Program-made: the position numbers and the translations under genes
Notes under the pieces: model-generated
Database searches by the model: none
Told to the model about the DNA's origin: nothing
Seen by the model: only the letters and a program-made list of their open reading frames with translations
Part shown: positions 15,979-24,275 of the stretch, one piece after another
How the letters are laid out: each line of letters starts with the position of its first letter
How positions within the stretch are numbered: position 1 is the stretch's first letter
From: an uncultured Anaeroplasmataceae bacterium
GTDB taxonomy: Bacteria > Bacillota_I > Bacilli_A > Acholeplasmatales > Anaeroplasmataceae
Direction: 5' to 3'
Length of the DNA: 64,000 nucleotides
Assembly: GCA_910584005.1 (NCBI GenBank)
Contig: CAJTXR010000001.1
Coordinates: forward strand, 186,001-250,000

Positions 15979-16840
15979 TGATTTTTCCTTCCAAACGAAT
16001 CGTCAAATACTCATTAAGATGAATTTCATTACTGAGGTAACAAAAGTTTTCAATATAATATGTTTCGTTATCAATCATGAATTGGATGCTTCCTTCTGTG
16101 ATTAATTGCTTAATGGGATAAGAAAAAGGAATAAAATAAAATCCGCTTGGAGCATTTAAACGGATGGGAACACTTTCCGTTTGCTCATCTATTATAGGAT
16201 GAACAACTTCTAAGGCATCCATTTGGCTATCTTTCATTTGATTTGATTCAACATATTTTAAGTTACTAAATGCTTCTCCAAAACTTACCTTTTGTAAGAA
16301 ATTGAACGAATTTTTAAGACAAAGCGTTATTCCAATCAGATATAGTTCCTCATCAATATAGGAATAATTTCCATATAAATCCACAATATTGAGTCGCTTA
16401 TACGGCGGATAAATGGAGAAATGGCCAATCTCTTGAACTAGTGTCTTTGCCTCATTTTTAATCTTAATATGACATTGATTTAAATAAAGGACAGAATCCA
16501 AAGGATTTGGCATATCCGCTTGAATTTTATATTGGTAAAAAACTTCGCCACTTACTTTACAATCATAGACCTCTTCTACTTTAATATGATTTAATTGAAT
16601 TCTAATCGTCTGATTTTCTAGGAAATATTGATTTGTATTGACATATGAAATCCAACTCTTTTTTTGATTAGAATAAATTTGAATTGTAATTTTTGAAGTG
16701 TCATCATAGGTATAGGACCGACTATGTCGAATGGCATAATATTTTTCTTTTAAGTTATCTGTTCTTTGAGTAGAGATGAATAGGATAAGACCTAAAAAAG
16801 TAAGAATGAAGAAAGAAAAAATAAATATGATTTTTTTCAT
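15962..16840 (-). CDS. Membrane-anchored extracytoplasmic protein of the secretion cassette
   Basis: I do not recognise the family. One N-terminal hydrophobic segment (residues about 3-22) would anchor or export the 292-residue protein; the rest is soluble, rich in beta-strand-forming residues and without cysteine pairs that suggest a known fold. It overlaps the upstream secreted-protein gene by four bases (ATGA) and the downstream ATPase by 17. Position suggests an accessory or immunity-type partner of the ABC transporter, comparable in layout to small bacteriocin or lipoprotein export loci. That is inference from context only. Confidence 0.65.
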   Translation of the reverse strand: MKKIIFIFSFFILTFLGLILFISTQRTDNLKEKYYAIRHSRSYTYDDTSKITIQIYSNQKKSWISYVNTNQYFLENQTIRIQLNHIKVEEVYDCKVSGEVFYQYKIQADMPNPLDSVLYLNQCHIKIKNEAKTLVQEIGHFSIYPPYKRLNIVDLYGNYSYIDEELYLIGITLCLKNSFNFLQKVSFGEAFSNLKYVESNQMKDSQMDALEVVHPIIDEQTESVPIRLNAPSGFYFIPFSYPIKQLITEGSIQFMIDNETYYIENFCYLSNEIHLNEYLTIRLEGKINEINP

Positions 16841-17466
16841 AGTTTTCTTTTTTCCATTCGTGGATATTGATTTACTAGGGTAAAATATTCAAATCCGCAT
16901 GTCGATAATTCTATAAAGGCGATGTAGCAGCTACATACACCGTTTGTGATTCGAGCACTTCCCATGAGATATACAATTGCTCGACTGCCTTTTTCTACTG
17001 TTAATTTAAATTTTTGAGTTTCTTTTCTAGATTCCTCTTTCGTTTTACTGTAATCGACTCCAGCCTTTGCGGCTATATCTGTTTTAAAGGATTTGATTGT
17101 TCCTTTTCCTGTTCCACTTGCACTACCAGAGAATTTTAGAACTGTTTTTTTGGCTGTTTCCACAACAATATCCAACTCGTAGGATACATCTGTACTGCCA
17201 CGATTATCTACGCTATAATAGGTTGAAGCGATATAGGTTGCTTCAATATTTTTGTTGACTACATAAACGTTTACACCATATGCTTTCCTTCTTTTCACAA
17301 ACTTTTTATACTCCTTCATTTCTTCTTCTGTAAAGTTACTAAGAAGTTTTCCAGTTGCCATCATGATTTCATTATAGGTTTCATATGAATCGTTATCGGC
17401 ATATGTTGTAAGAACAGTGCATATCATAATACTAATGAAAATTAATAAAATACTAATTTTTTTCAT
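16837..17466 (-). CDS. Secreted protein with Sec signal peptide, first gene of ABC cassette
   Basis: The N-terminus has a lysine pair, a hydrophobic core (ISILLIFISIMICTVLTTY) and a cleavage site near ADN at residue 24, so the protein should be exported. The mature 185 residues contain a small-residue-rich stretch (FSGSASGTGKGTIKSF) followed by Ser/Thr- and charge-alternating segments, then a cluster with three cysteines (GVCSCYIAF, STCGF). Alternating amphipathic strands of this kind occur in beta-pore-forming toxins, but I cannot assign a family. A strong GGAGA ribosome site and a TATAAT element lie just upstream. It is probably the substrate or purpose of the downstream ABC system. Confidence 0.65.
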   Translation of the reverse strand: MKKISILLIFISIMICTVLTTYADNDSYETYNEIMMATGKLLSNFTEEEMKEYKKFVKRRKAYGVNVYVVNKNIEATYIASTYYSVDNRGSTDVSYELDIVVETAKKTVLKFSGSASGTGKGTIKSFKTDIAAKAGVDYSKTKEESRKETQKFKLTVEKGSRAIVYLMGSARITNGVCSCYIAFIELSTCGFEYFTLVNQYPRMEKRKL

Positions 17467-17506
17467 TTCTTCTCCTTTTTATTATATATGATTAGAGGTA
17501 TGGTCA

Positions 17507-17803
17507 ATGCCTAGAGGTCCTATTACAAAGCTAAGTGAGCTCCTTTTGAGCTTGAATCCATATGAATTTTCTACACTTGCTTTTTTGATAGGAATTCTAT
17601 TATGTGAAGGGTTATCCGCAGATGAACAAAACTCACTTGGGAACTTTTATGAACTTTTGGGACAGACCATACTGACAGTAGGAGCACAAAAACAAAACTT
17701 AGATGATATCCAAACTACACCAAATGTGGATAATGCTATAGATATTTTAAAAAACAAAATAGGTAATCTAGAAAATATTATCCAAGATTTTAAGAAAATA
17801 TAA
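17507..17803 (+). CDS. Small conserved-looking hypothetical protein, 98 residues
   Basis: Not recognised. A leucine-rich N-terminal part (ITKLSELLLSLNPYEFSTLAFLIGILLCEGLS) could form a helix-turn-helix hairpin or associate with the membrane. The rest is polar and helical and ends in a probable amphipathic coiled coil (NAIDILKNKIGNLENIIQDFKKI). Similar short LNPYEF-type proteins seem to be common in spore-forming Bacillota, but I cannot name a function. It is divergent from the secretion cassette with only 40 bases between the starts, so the two promoters overlap. An AGAGG site precedes the ATG. Confidence 0.7.
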   Translation: MPRGPITKLSELLLSLNPYEFSTLAFLIGILLCEGLSADEQNSLGNFYELLGQTILTVGAQKQNLDDIQTTPNVDNAIDILKNKIGNLENIIQDFKKI

Positions 17804-17860
17804 TCCCCTCCTTTATTTGTGCTCATAGAATAGTACCCATTTAGAATAAAAAATTAAAAT

Positions 17861-17892
17861 AAAAAAACCTATTTTTAAAATAGGCTTTTTTT
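17861..17892 (+). terminator. Bidirectional terminator
   Basis: AAAAAAACCTATTTT pairs with AAATAGGCTTTTTTT around a tiny loop, with T-runs in both directions. It sits between the converging small gene and the mrp gene. Confidence 0.82.
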
Positions 17893-17898
17893 ATGGTT

Positions 17899-18729
17899 TT
17901 ATTTTAGGCAATCTTCTAATGCTTGAGCCGTTTTTAGAATATAAGATGTATCTGCTTCTTCTACTAACCCTTGATCGACTAAAGTGGCTGTATCTGGTTG
18001 AATAGGCATTTGATCTAAAGGTTTCAAACTATATATTTCAGCTATCTCTTCTAAATGAGAGTTCCCAAAAGGGTGAATTTTTTCCATACAGCATGGGCAA
18101 GTTAGATAACTCATGTTCTCAAGAAGACCTAACATAGGAATGTTCATCATTTTACACATATTAACAGCTTTACCAACAATCATAGCCACTAAATCTTGTG
18201 GTGTAGAAACAATAACGACCTCATCTACAGGTAAAGACTGAAATACAGTTAAGGCAACATCGCCTGTTCCTGGAGGCATATCTACAAACAAAAAATCCAA
18301 ATCTTCCCATAAAACATCTGTATAAAATTGCTTAACTGCTCCTCCAATAACGGGACCACGCCATAAGACTGGTTTTGTGGGGTCATCTATGAGTAGGTTA
18401 ACACTAATTAATTTTATTCCATATTTCTTTGTAATTTGTGGAAACATTAATTCGCCATTTCCTACAATTTGTTTATTTATGCCAAATGCTTTAGGGATTG
18501 AAGGACCTGTAATGTCCGCATCCATAATACCAACCTTATATCCGCGTTTGGCCATTTCTATAGCTAGCAAGGAGGTGACAGTTGATTTTCCAACACCACC
18601 TTTTCCAGAAACAACTCCGATTATTTTTTTAATATTATTTTCCTTCGCTGTTTGTACAAGGAGGGATTGACTGTTACGATCATTACAGTCCTTTACATCA
18701 CAGCTAGAACAATTATGATTACATGCCAT
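17899..18729 (-). CDS. Mrp/ApbC/NBP35-type iron-sulfur carrier ATPase
   Basis: Members bind and hand over Fe-S clusters in an ATP-dependent way. The deviant Walker A GKGGVGKST ends at residue 50, DMPPGTGD is Walker B, and a CPCC pair sits near residue 206, where NBP35-type proteins coordinate the bridging cluster. The N-terminus adds CNHNCSSCDVKDC, a cysteine-rich extension like that of NBP35-type members. Length 276 is typical. It is transcribed divergently from the Tyr/Pro-rich small gene and ends at a bidirectional terminator. Confidence 0.92.
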   Translation of the reverse strand: MACNHNCSSCDVKDCNDRNSQSLLVQTAKENNIKKIIGVVSGKGGVGKSTVTSLLAIEMAKRGYKVGIMDADITGPSIPKAFGINKQIVGNGELMFPQITKKYGIKLISVNLLIDDPTKPVLWRGPVIGGAVKQFYTDVLWEDLDFLFVDMPPGTGDVALTVFQSLPVDEVVIVSTPQDLVAMIVGKAVNMCKMMNIPMLGLLENMSYLTCPCCMEKIHPFGNSHLEEIAEIYSLKPLDQMPIQPDTATLVDQGLVEEADTSYILKTAQALEDCLK

Positions 18730-18787
18730 AATTCTTTCCTCAATTCACAATTTTTTTTTATTTTCATATAGTATAGTAAGGAGGTAT

Positions 18788-19024
18788 ATGATGCAATATT
18801 ATCAACCGAACTATTATCGCAGTGAGGATAATCGTGGTTTATTGCTGCCATTGCTCGTTGGAGCTGCAGTTGGGTTTCCATTTGGATACATAGCAAGTAA
18901 TACAAACAAAAATAATTATATGCCATATTATCCATACCCGCAATATCAACCTTATCCATATCCACCACAATATATGGTTCAGCAGGTACCGTATCCAGTT
19001 CCTTATCCATATATGTCTTATTAA
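18788..19024 (+). CDS. Small Tyr/Pro-rich protein with one hydrophobic segment
   Basis: A 78-residue product with a hydrophobic stretch (LLLPLLVGAAVGFPFGYIA, residues about 18-36) followed by a tail of repeated Tyr-Pro units (PYYPYP, PYPYPP, YPVPYPYMSY). AAGGAGG lies 7 bases before the ATG at 18788. Tyr/Pro-rich low-complexity tails are common in spore coat and crust proteins, so a role at the spore or cell surface is a reasonable guess. It is a monocistronic gene with its own terminator, divergent from the Mrp gene. A longer reading frame on the opposite strand is only a mirror of the repeats. Confidence 0.75.
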   Translation: MMQYYQPNYYRSEDNRGLLLPLLVGAAVGFPFGYIASNTNKNNYMPYYPYPQYQPYPYPPQYMVQQVPYPVPYPYMSY

Positions 19025-19048
19025 GAATACAAAATGAGTATTCTTTTT
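19022..19048 (+). terminator. Short hairpin terminator
   Basis: AAGAATAC pairs with GTATTCTT around a 7-base loop and is followed by a T-run, right after the stop codon of the Tyr/Pro-rich protein gene. The converging rbfA gene ends just beyond. Confidence 0.75.
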
Positions 19049-19399
19049 TTAATCTTCATCCTCATGTTTAATATTTAGGCTTGAGATGAGTTCATTGATA
19101 TGATTTCCATATTCTAAAGTTTCATCATATTTAAAAATTAATTCAGGCATTTTTCTTGCCTTTATTTTTTTTGCTAACTCGCTTCGCAAATAGCCTTTAC
19201 AAGATTCTAATGCTTCTTGATAATTTTCAACTTTACCTTTATAGAAGGTATAGTAAATAGTCATATAGGACAAATCATTCGTAATGCGTACTTCTGTAAT
19301 AGTAATGTTAGACAAGTAATTGTTTTTACTATCGCGGTGCAAAAGGAGCGAAAGCTCTCTTAAAGAAAGAGATTCTAATCTTTGTATTGCAATACTCAT
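19049..19399 (-). CDS. rbfA: 30S ribosome-binding factor A
   Basis: RbfA helps mature the 16S rRNA 5' end and is needed in cold. The 116-residue length and the KH-like pattern (LRELSLLLHRDSKNNYLSNITITEVRITNDLSYMTIYYTFY, seen in order from residue 13) fit. It is the last gene of the rimP-nusA-rnpM-ylxQ-infB-rbfA operon and shares one base with the infB stop. Confidence 0.94.
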   Translation of the reverse strand: MSIAIQRLESLSLRELSLLLHRDSKNNYLSNITITEVRITNDLSYMTIYYTFYKGKVENYQEALESCKGYLRSELAKKIKARKMPELIFKYDETLEYGNHINELISSLNIKHEDED

Positions 19400-21231
19400 T
19401 ATCGCTCAATCTCCTTCATTATAGATGCCTCAATTATATCAGATTCTTTAATATCGTTAAAATTCTCAATTGTTATTCCGCATTCAAAGCCTTGTTTTAC
19501 TTCTTTCGCATCATCCTTAAATCGCTTCAAAGAGGCCATTTTTCCTTCGAAAACGACGATGCCATCGCGGATAATCCGAACCAAAGAATTTCTTTCAATT
19601 ACACCATCTGTTACATAGCAACCAGCAATAGTTCCAACTTTTGATAGTTTAAATAAACTCCGAACCTCAGCTTGACCTGTAACAACTTCTTCAAAAACTG
19701 GAGCCAACATTCCTTTTAATGCGGCTTCTATATCATTTAATACGTTATAGATTATATTATATAAGCGAATTTCTACGCCCTTTGTTGCTGCCTCATTTCT
19801 AACAGAAGCCATTGGGCGAACATTAAAGCCAATAATAATTGCTTTTGAAGCCTCTGCTAAAGATACATCCGTATCTGTTATTGTACCAACTGTAGCACGA
19901 ATGATATTGACTTTTAAATCTTCTACGCTAATTTTCTCTAAAGAAGCTTTTAATGCCTCTACAGAGCCTTGAACATCACCCTTAATAATTAAGTTGAGCT
20001 CTTTTGTAGTATCGGCATCTGTCCGTTTAAATAATTCATCTAAAGTCGTTGCCTTACGTGCACTAGCCTCTGCATATTTTGTACGATTTGCTCGAGCCTC
20101 AGCTGTATCTCTAGCTGTTTTTTCATCATTAAATACCATAAATTTATCTCCAGCAAGAGGTACTGAATTTAAGCCAGTTACTGCAACCGCAACAGAAGGG
20201 GTTGCAGATTGAAAACGAACATGACGATCATCTTCCATCGTTCTAATCTTTCCCCAAGTATCACCACATACAACAACATCGCCTACTTTTAGGGTACCAT
20301 TTTGAACAAGAAAAGTTGCAATAGGACCACGAGATTTATCTAATTCAGCTTCGATTACACTTCCCATAGCCAATCGTTTATCATTTGCCTTTAAATCCTT
20401 CATTTCGGCAACAAGCTGAATCATTTCAAGCAATTGTTCTACTCCTGTTCCTTTTAAAGCTGAAATAGGCACAAAAATTGTATCGCCACCCCAAACTTCA
20501 GGAACTAAGTTAAATTTAGTTAACTCTTCCATTACGCGATCTGGATTTGCGGTAGGCTTATCCATTTTATTAACCGCAACTATAATCGGACATCCAGCAG
20601 CTTGTGCATGAGCAATTGCCTCTTCTGTTTGTGGCATAACACCATCATCTGCAGCTACAACAAGAACGACAATATCAGTTATTTGAGCACCACGTGCACG
20701 CATTTGAGTGAATGCAGCATGACCTGGTGTGTCAATAAATGTTATGGTAAATCCATTGTGATTGACCTGATAGGCACCGATATGTTGAGTAATACCACCA
20801 GCTTCTCCTTTTACAACCCTAGAGGAACGAATGGTATCTAAAAGCGTTGTTTTTCCATGGTCAACATGTCCCATAATGGTAACAACAGGTGGACGAGTCG
20901 TTAAAGAAGTTTCCTCATCCTCAATTATAAATTCATCAAAGCGGGTCACATCTGTAATTACCTCATCTTTTACTTCAAAGCCAAAGTCTAATGCGATGAG
21001 TTCAATTGTTTCACGGTCCACGGTCTGATTCTGATTTGCAACAATTCCCGCCTGCATCAATTTCATTATGATTTGGGCATTTGTTTTTCCCATACCTAAG
21101 GCTACTTCTGCAACAGTCATTCCATTTTTATAAATTAAAATATTGTCTTTCTTTTCGACTGACTGTTTTTTATTCTTAGATTGGGGAATATTTGCAGTCC
21201 TTTTATCTTGCTTATTCATTTTTTTGGCCAC
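19399..21231 (-). CDS. infB: Translation initiation factor IF-2 (short form)
   Basis: IF-2 is the GTPase that brings initiator tRNA to the 30S subunit. G1 GHVDHGKTTLLD, G2 GGITQHIGAY, G3 DTPGHAAF and G4 NKMDKP are present. At 610 residues only one short N-terminal IF2-N domain precedes the G domain, much shorter than in many species. A GTG at 21231 is preferred: AAGGTGAT is six bases upstream, whereas the in-frame GTG at 21240 lies within that site. It lies 10 bases after ylxQ in the operon. Confidence 0.96.
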   Translation of the reverse strand: MAKKMNKQDKRTANIPQSKNKKQSVEKKDNILIYKNGMTVAEVALGMGKTNAQIIMKLMQAGIVANQNQTVDRETIELIALDFGFEVKDEVITDVTRFDEFIIEDEETSLTTRPPVVTIMGHVDHGKTTLLDTIRSSRVVKGEAGGITQHIGAYQVNHNGFTITFIDTPGHAAFTQMRARGAQITDIVVLVVAADDGVMPQTEEAIAHAQAAGCPIIVAVNKMDKPTANPDRVMEELTKFNLVPEVWGGDTIFVPISALKGTGVEQLLEMIQLVAEMKDLKANDKRLAMGSVIEAELDKSRGPIATFLVQNGTLKVGDVVVCGDTWGKIRTMEDDRHVRFQSATPSVAVAVTGLNSVPLAGDKFMVFNDEKTARDTAEARANRTKYAEASARKATTLDELFKRTDADTTKELNLIIKGDVQGSVEALKASLEKISVEDLKVNIIRATVGTITDTDVSLAEASKAIIIGFNVRPMASVRNEAATKGVEIRLYNIIYNVLNDIEAALKGMLAPVFEEVVTGQAEVRSLFKLSKVGTIAGCYVTDGVIERNSLVRIIRDGIVVFEGKMASLKRFKDDAKEVKQGFECGITIENFNDIKESDIIEASIMKEIER

Positions 21232-21241
21232 ATAAATCACC

Positions 21242-21529
21242 TTATTTCTTTAATATTTTTAAAAAGCCTTTATTTGTAATTCCTATAATCATTCTATTTT
21301 CTTTACCGATTGCTTTTGAAAGTTCACTTGAAGAATAGGAATCATCTAATTCTATTTGATAGTATTTTGCCTTATCTGTTATTTTTTTCTTAGTATTTTC
21401 TGAAGCGTCGTTTGCTAAAAAAAGGTAGTAGATTTTATTTGCTTGAATTGCAGAAATTACATTTTCTTCGCCTGAGATTAAGCCATTTGCTCGTTGGCAT
21501 AACCCTAAATTATTCAATCTCTTATCCAT
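21242..21529 (-). CDS. ylxQ: L7Ae-family RNA-binding protein YlxQ
   Basis: A 95-residue L7Ae/L30e-fold protein with the GLCQRANGLISGEENVISAI start and AKYYQIELDDSYSSSELSKAIGKENRMIIGI, typical of YlxQ proteins encoded between nusA and infB. Members bind kink-turn-like RNA. It is spaced one base from rnpM and 10 bases from infB. Confidence 0.9.
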   Translation of the reverse strand: MDKRLNNLGLCQRANGLISGEENVISAIQANKIYYLFLANDASENTKKKITDKAKYYQIELDDSYSSSELSKAIGKENRMIIGITNKGFLKILKK

Positions 21530-21530
21530 A

Positions 21531-21791
21531 CTAACCTACAAGTTCTAAAAGCTCAGAATAGATTTCATCAGGAACTTCTATTTCGAGTTTACGATCCAAA
21601 ACTTTACTTTTTTTAGCTTGTAAAATGATATCCTTATCTTTTTTTAAATATGCACCTCGTCCGTTTGCTTTTCCCTTTAAATCAACGATTACGGTTTTTT
21701 CAGGGGTACGGACAATCCGAATTAAATCTTTTTTCTCACAAACTTCTTTTGAGGCAACACAAGTTCTCAAGATTTTTTTCTTTTCTTTCAT
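21531..21791 (-). CDS. rnpM: RNase P modulator RnpM (YlxR)
   Basis: The 86-residue protein has the YlxR pattern: RTCVASKEVCEKKDLIRIVRTPE, then GKANGRGAYL. YlxR proteins bind RNA, and Bacillus YlxR was recently tied to RNase P modulation. It follows nusA by two bases and precedes ylxQ by one. Confidence 0.9.
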   Translation of the reverse strand: MKEKKKILRTCVASKEVCEKKDLIRIVRTPEKTVIVDLKGKANGRGAYLKKDKDIILQAKKSKVLDRKLEIEVPDEIYSELLELVG

Positions 21792-21793
21792 AC

Positions 21794-22951
21794 CTATAAT
21801 CCTAGTATTTTAATTAATCCTTTTTCATAGGCTTCAGAAGTAGGCATTATATCTATTTTCCAACCACAAGATTGAACAGCTAAACGTACATTTTGTCCAG
21901 CTTTACCAATAGCTAAAGAAAGATGATCATCGGGAACTACGACCTGAGAAGTTCTTGTTTTAGGATCAACGCTGAGAACTTTAGTTACACTTGCTGGTTG
22001 TAAAGAATTTGCAATTAATTCTTCTGGATCCTCACTCCATTTATATAAATCGACCTTTTCTCCTCCTAAAGCATTTACAATTTCTTTAATCCGGTTTCCA
22101 CCTTCTCCTACACAAGAACCAATCGCATCTACTTTCTCATCGTTAGAGAAAATTGCAATCTTAGTACGATCCCCAGGGTCACGAGCAATTCCTTTAATCT
22201 CAATAATTCCAGATTTAATTTCAGGGATATAGTTTTCCATTAAGCGAGTCACTAAATTTCTTTCTGTTCTAGAAACAACCACTTTTGGTTCCTTTGTGGT
22301 TTGTTCAACCTTCTTTACATATACTTTGATATAATCCCCAATAGAAAGATGATCGTTAGGTAATAATTCACCAACAGGTAGCAAAGTTGTTACATTAAAA
22401 CCTAATTTTAAAGTTAAGAAGCGATCGCCCATGTTGGATACTTCCGCATTGATCATTTCATTTTCTAAGCCTTTAAAGTATTCAAATGCTTTTTCTCTTT
22501 CTAATGTACGAACGCCTTGTTTGTACATATTTCCAGCAGCAAGAATTGTCATACGACTATAATTCTTTAAATTTTCTTGTTGTAGTACCAAATCTCCTAT
22601 TTTATAGGTTGACTTAATCTTTTTCGCATCAGCTAAAAGCATTTCAGCATATTGAGGTTCCTCTACTTCTGGATGTGGAGAATCTTTTCCCTCTTCAATC
22701 CCTAAAGCTGCCTCTGCTTCTCTTTTTTCTGCCTCTAAAATTGCTGTATATTGTTCTACAACCTTGTGAATAGAATAAAGACGAATTTCATTTTTTTCTT
22801 TGTTAAATTCTACCTTACAAGATGTATTTCCATGCTCCTTTTTGAATGCTCCTACTAATGCTCTTTCCATACAAGCAAGTACTTCATCTACATTAAATCC
22901 TCTATTTTCAGCATCCTCTTCTGCTAGCTTGTAAAAATCCTTATTAATCAT
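21794..22951 (-). CDS. nusA: Transcription termination/antitermination protein NusA
   Basis: NusA binds RNA polymerase and nascent RNA and modulates pausing and termination. The N-terminal domain (MINKDFYKLAEEDAENRGF), S1 and two KH domains (GNRIKEIVNALGGEKVDLYKW; AIGKAGQNVRLAVQSCGWKIDI) are in order within 385 residues, the length usual for Bacillota without the acidic repeats of proteobacteria. It is the second gene of the operon after rimP. Confidence 0.96.
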   Translation of the reverse strand: MINKDFYKLAEEDAENRGFNVDEVLACMERALVGAFKKEHGNTSCKVEFNKEKNEIRLYSIHKVVEQYTAILEAEKREAEAALGIEEGKDSPHPEVEEPQYAEMLLADAKKIKSTYKIGDLVLQQENLKNYSRMTILAAGNMYKQGVRTLEREKAFEYFKGLENEMINAEVSNMGDRFLTLKLGFNVTTLLPVGELLPNDHLSIGDYIKVYVKKVEQTTKEPKVVVSRTERNLVTRLMENYIPEIKSGIIEIKGIARDPGDRTKIAIFSNDEKVDAIGSCVGEGGNRIKEIVNALGGEKVDLYKWSEDPEELIANSLQPASVTKVLSVDPKTRTSQVVVPDDHLSLAIGKAGQNVRLAVQSCGWKIDIMPTSEAYEKGLIKILGL

Positions 22952-22967
22952 GTTCTTATCCTCCTAT

Positions 22968-23417
22968 CTATATTTTTACCGCAAGTCGAATGAATTTTAT
23001 TTCATTATAAGGGATTAAAATTGTTTTAAATCTTCCCTTTGCATTAAAGTATAATTGAATTTCATTTTGTTCTGTAATCCCCTTTAAAACACCTTCGTAT
23101 ATCATATTTGGCAATTCAATATGAACATATTGGTCAATTGCTTTTTGGATTTCATCCATATTTCTTAATTCTTTTTCAGCTCCAGGGGAAGAAACCTCTA
23201 ACATATATTCAGGCATATCTCCATCAATTCGATCTAATTGAACAGACAAATAGTCATTACATTTTGCTAGTTCATCTATATCAATACCGCCATCCTTATC
23301 AATTAGGACTCTCAGAATAGAATACCCATATTCACGAACAAATGAAATATCATAAAGTTCTAATTGATTTTGTTCTAAATATGGAAGTAAAAGTTCCTTA
23401 ATTTGACTAATTTCCAA
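22968..23417 (-). CDS. rimP: Ribosome maturation factor RimP
   Basis: RimP assists 30S subunit assembly. The 149-residue protein has the YDISFVREYGYSILRVLIDKDGGIDIDELAKCNDYLS N-terminal pattern (in order from residue 22) and the LEVSSPGAEKEL motif. It starts the nusA-infB operon. Confidence 0.95.
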   Translation of the reverse strand: MEISQIKELLLPYLEQNQLELYDISFVREYGYSILRVLIDKDGGIDIDELAKCNDYLSVQLDRIDGDMPEYMLEVSSPGAEKELRNMDEIQKAIDQYVHIELPNMIYEGVLKGITEQNEIQLYFNAKGRFKTILIPYNEIKFIRLAVKI

Positions 23418-23439
23418 CTGATTTCAACTCCATTCAAAT

Positions 23440-23466
23440 AAATAAGAGAGGTTTTTGCCTCTCTTT
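23440..23466 (-). terminator. Terminator between the macro-domain gene and rimP
   Basis: A 7-bp stem (AGAGAGG/CCTCTCT) with a 6-base loop and a T-containing tail on the minus strand lies after the macro-domain gene and before rimP. Confidence 0.65.
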
Positions 23467-23520
23467 CTTACTTAGTATGTCAATATTATAGCATAATTAT
23501 CAATGGTATGCAAGATTAAT

Positions 23521-24216
23521 TTAAGATTCAAATAAACTTTCTTGATGAAATGGATTCAATCGCTTGTAAATACCATTATAATAGTACTCATAAATTAAGC
23601 GATATGTTCTCGCATCTATACCAGAAATATGATAAATATCTTCAAAACGTAATACATTCATTCTATTTTCTAATAAAGAAGCAATTTGAATATCATCTAA
23701 TTTTGCATAATTCTTTAAATCATTTAAATCTACACTTCGATATGCTTCTAGCATTTGTAATTCTAAATTTGAAGCTCCTTCTATATCAAAACAGATATAG
23801 CAATCAATTGGAAGGGGCTTTAGATACTTTTCCATTAAGGGTAAAACAGAAACCATACGAAGTCCTTCATCGTCACACCCAAGTAATGGAAAAGCAATTT
23901 CAGTTAAATTATATTCTTGGTAATGCTTAACAAAATATTTTAAAGATTTCTCTATTGTTTCTAGATTCGTAGGAAATGCATAGGATTCATAACATATCAT
24001 ATTTATAATTTTTTGCGTTCCTTCTTCCCATAAATAAGACTCAAAAAGAGCTAATTTTTTTTCTTTGTAACGATTTAAATAATCTAAATACATCTTAGGA
24101 AAGCGAGTTGAAAATTCAAGTCCTGCTTGAAAATCCATATTGCCAGATAGGTTGATTTGATTTACAATTGCCGAACACTTTGAATTGATGCAATCACAAT
24201 TTAAATATTTAACCAT
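23521..24216 (-). CDS. Macro-domain protein (ADP-ribose-binding, DarG-like N-terminal fold)
   Basis: The N-terminal half reads like a macro domain: YLNCDCINSKCSAIVNQIN then MDFQAGLEFSTRFPKMYLDYLNRY, the AIPLLG-type loop AFPLLGCDDEGL near residue 122, and a phosphate-loop-like pattern. Macro domains bind or remove ADP-ribose, and DarG is the antitoxin of DarT. The last 90 residues (LEAYRSVDLNDLKNYAKLDDIQ on) are helical and resemble a DarG-like partner-binding tail. No DarT-type gene is nearby. I chose the ATG at 24216, which has AGGTGG upstream, over an upstream start at 24294. It may process ADP-ribosylated substrates; that is inference. Confidence 0.65.
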   Translation of the reverse strand: MVKYLNCDCINSKCSAIVNQINLSGNMDFQAGLEFSTRFPKMYLDYLNRYKEKKLALFESYLWEEGTQKIINMICYESYAFPTNLETIEKSLKYFVKHYQEYNLTEIAFPLLGCDDEGLRMVSVLPLMEKYLKPLPIDCYICFDIEGASNLELQMLEAYRSVDLNDLKNYAKLDDIQIASLLENRMNVLRFEDIYHISGIDARTYRLIYEYYYNGIYKRLNPFHQESLFES

Positions 24217-24275
24217 TTGAACCACCTGACCTCTCTTAAGAATATTGTATAACAAATCGACACAAATTACAACTC

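Noticed and set aside
18693..19010. Minus-strand open reading frame over the Tyr/Pro-rich protein gene
   Set aside because: It mirrors the repeated TAT/CCA codons of the plus-strand gene, has no ribosome site and overlaps the Mrp gene start.
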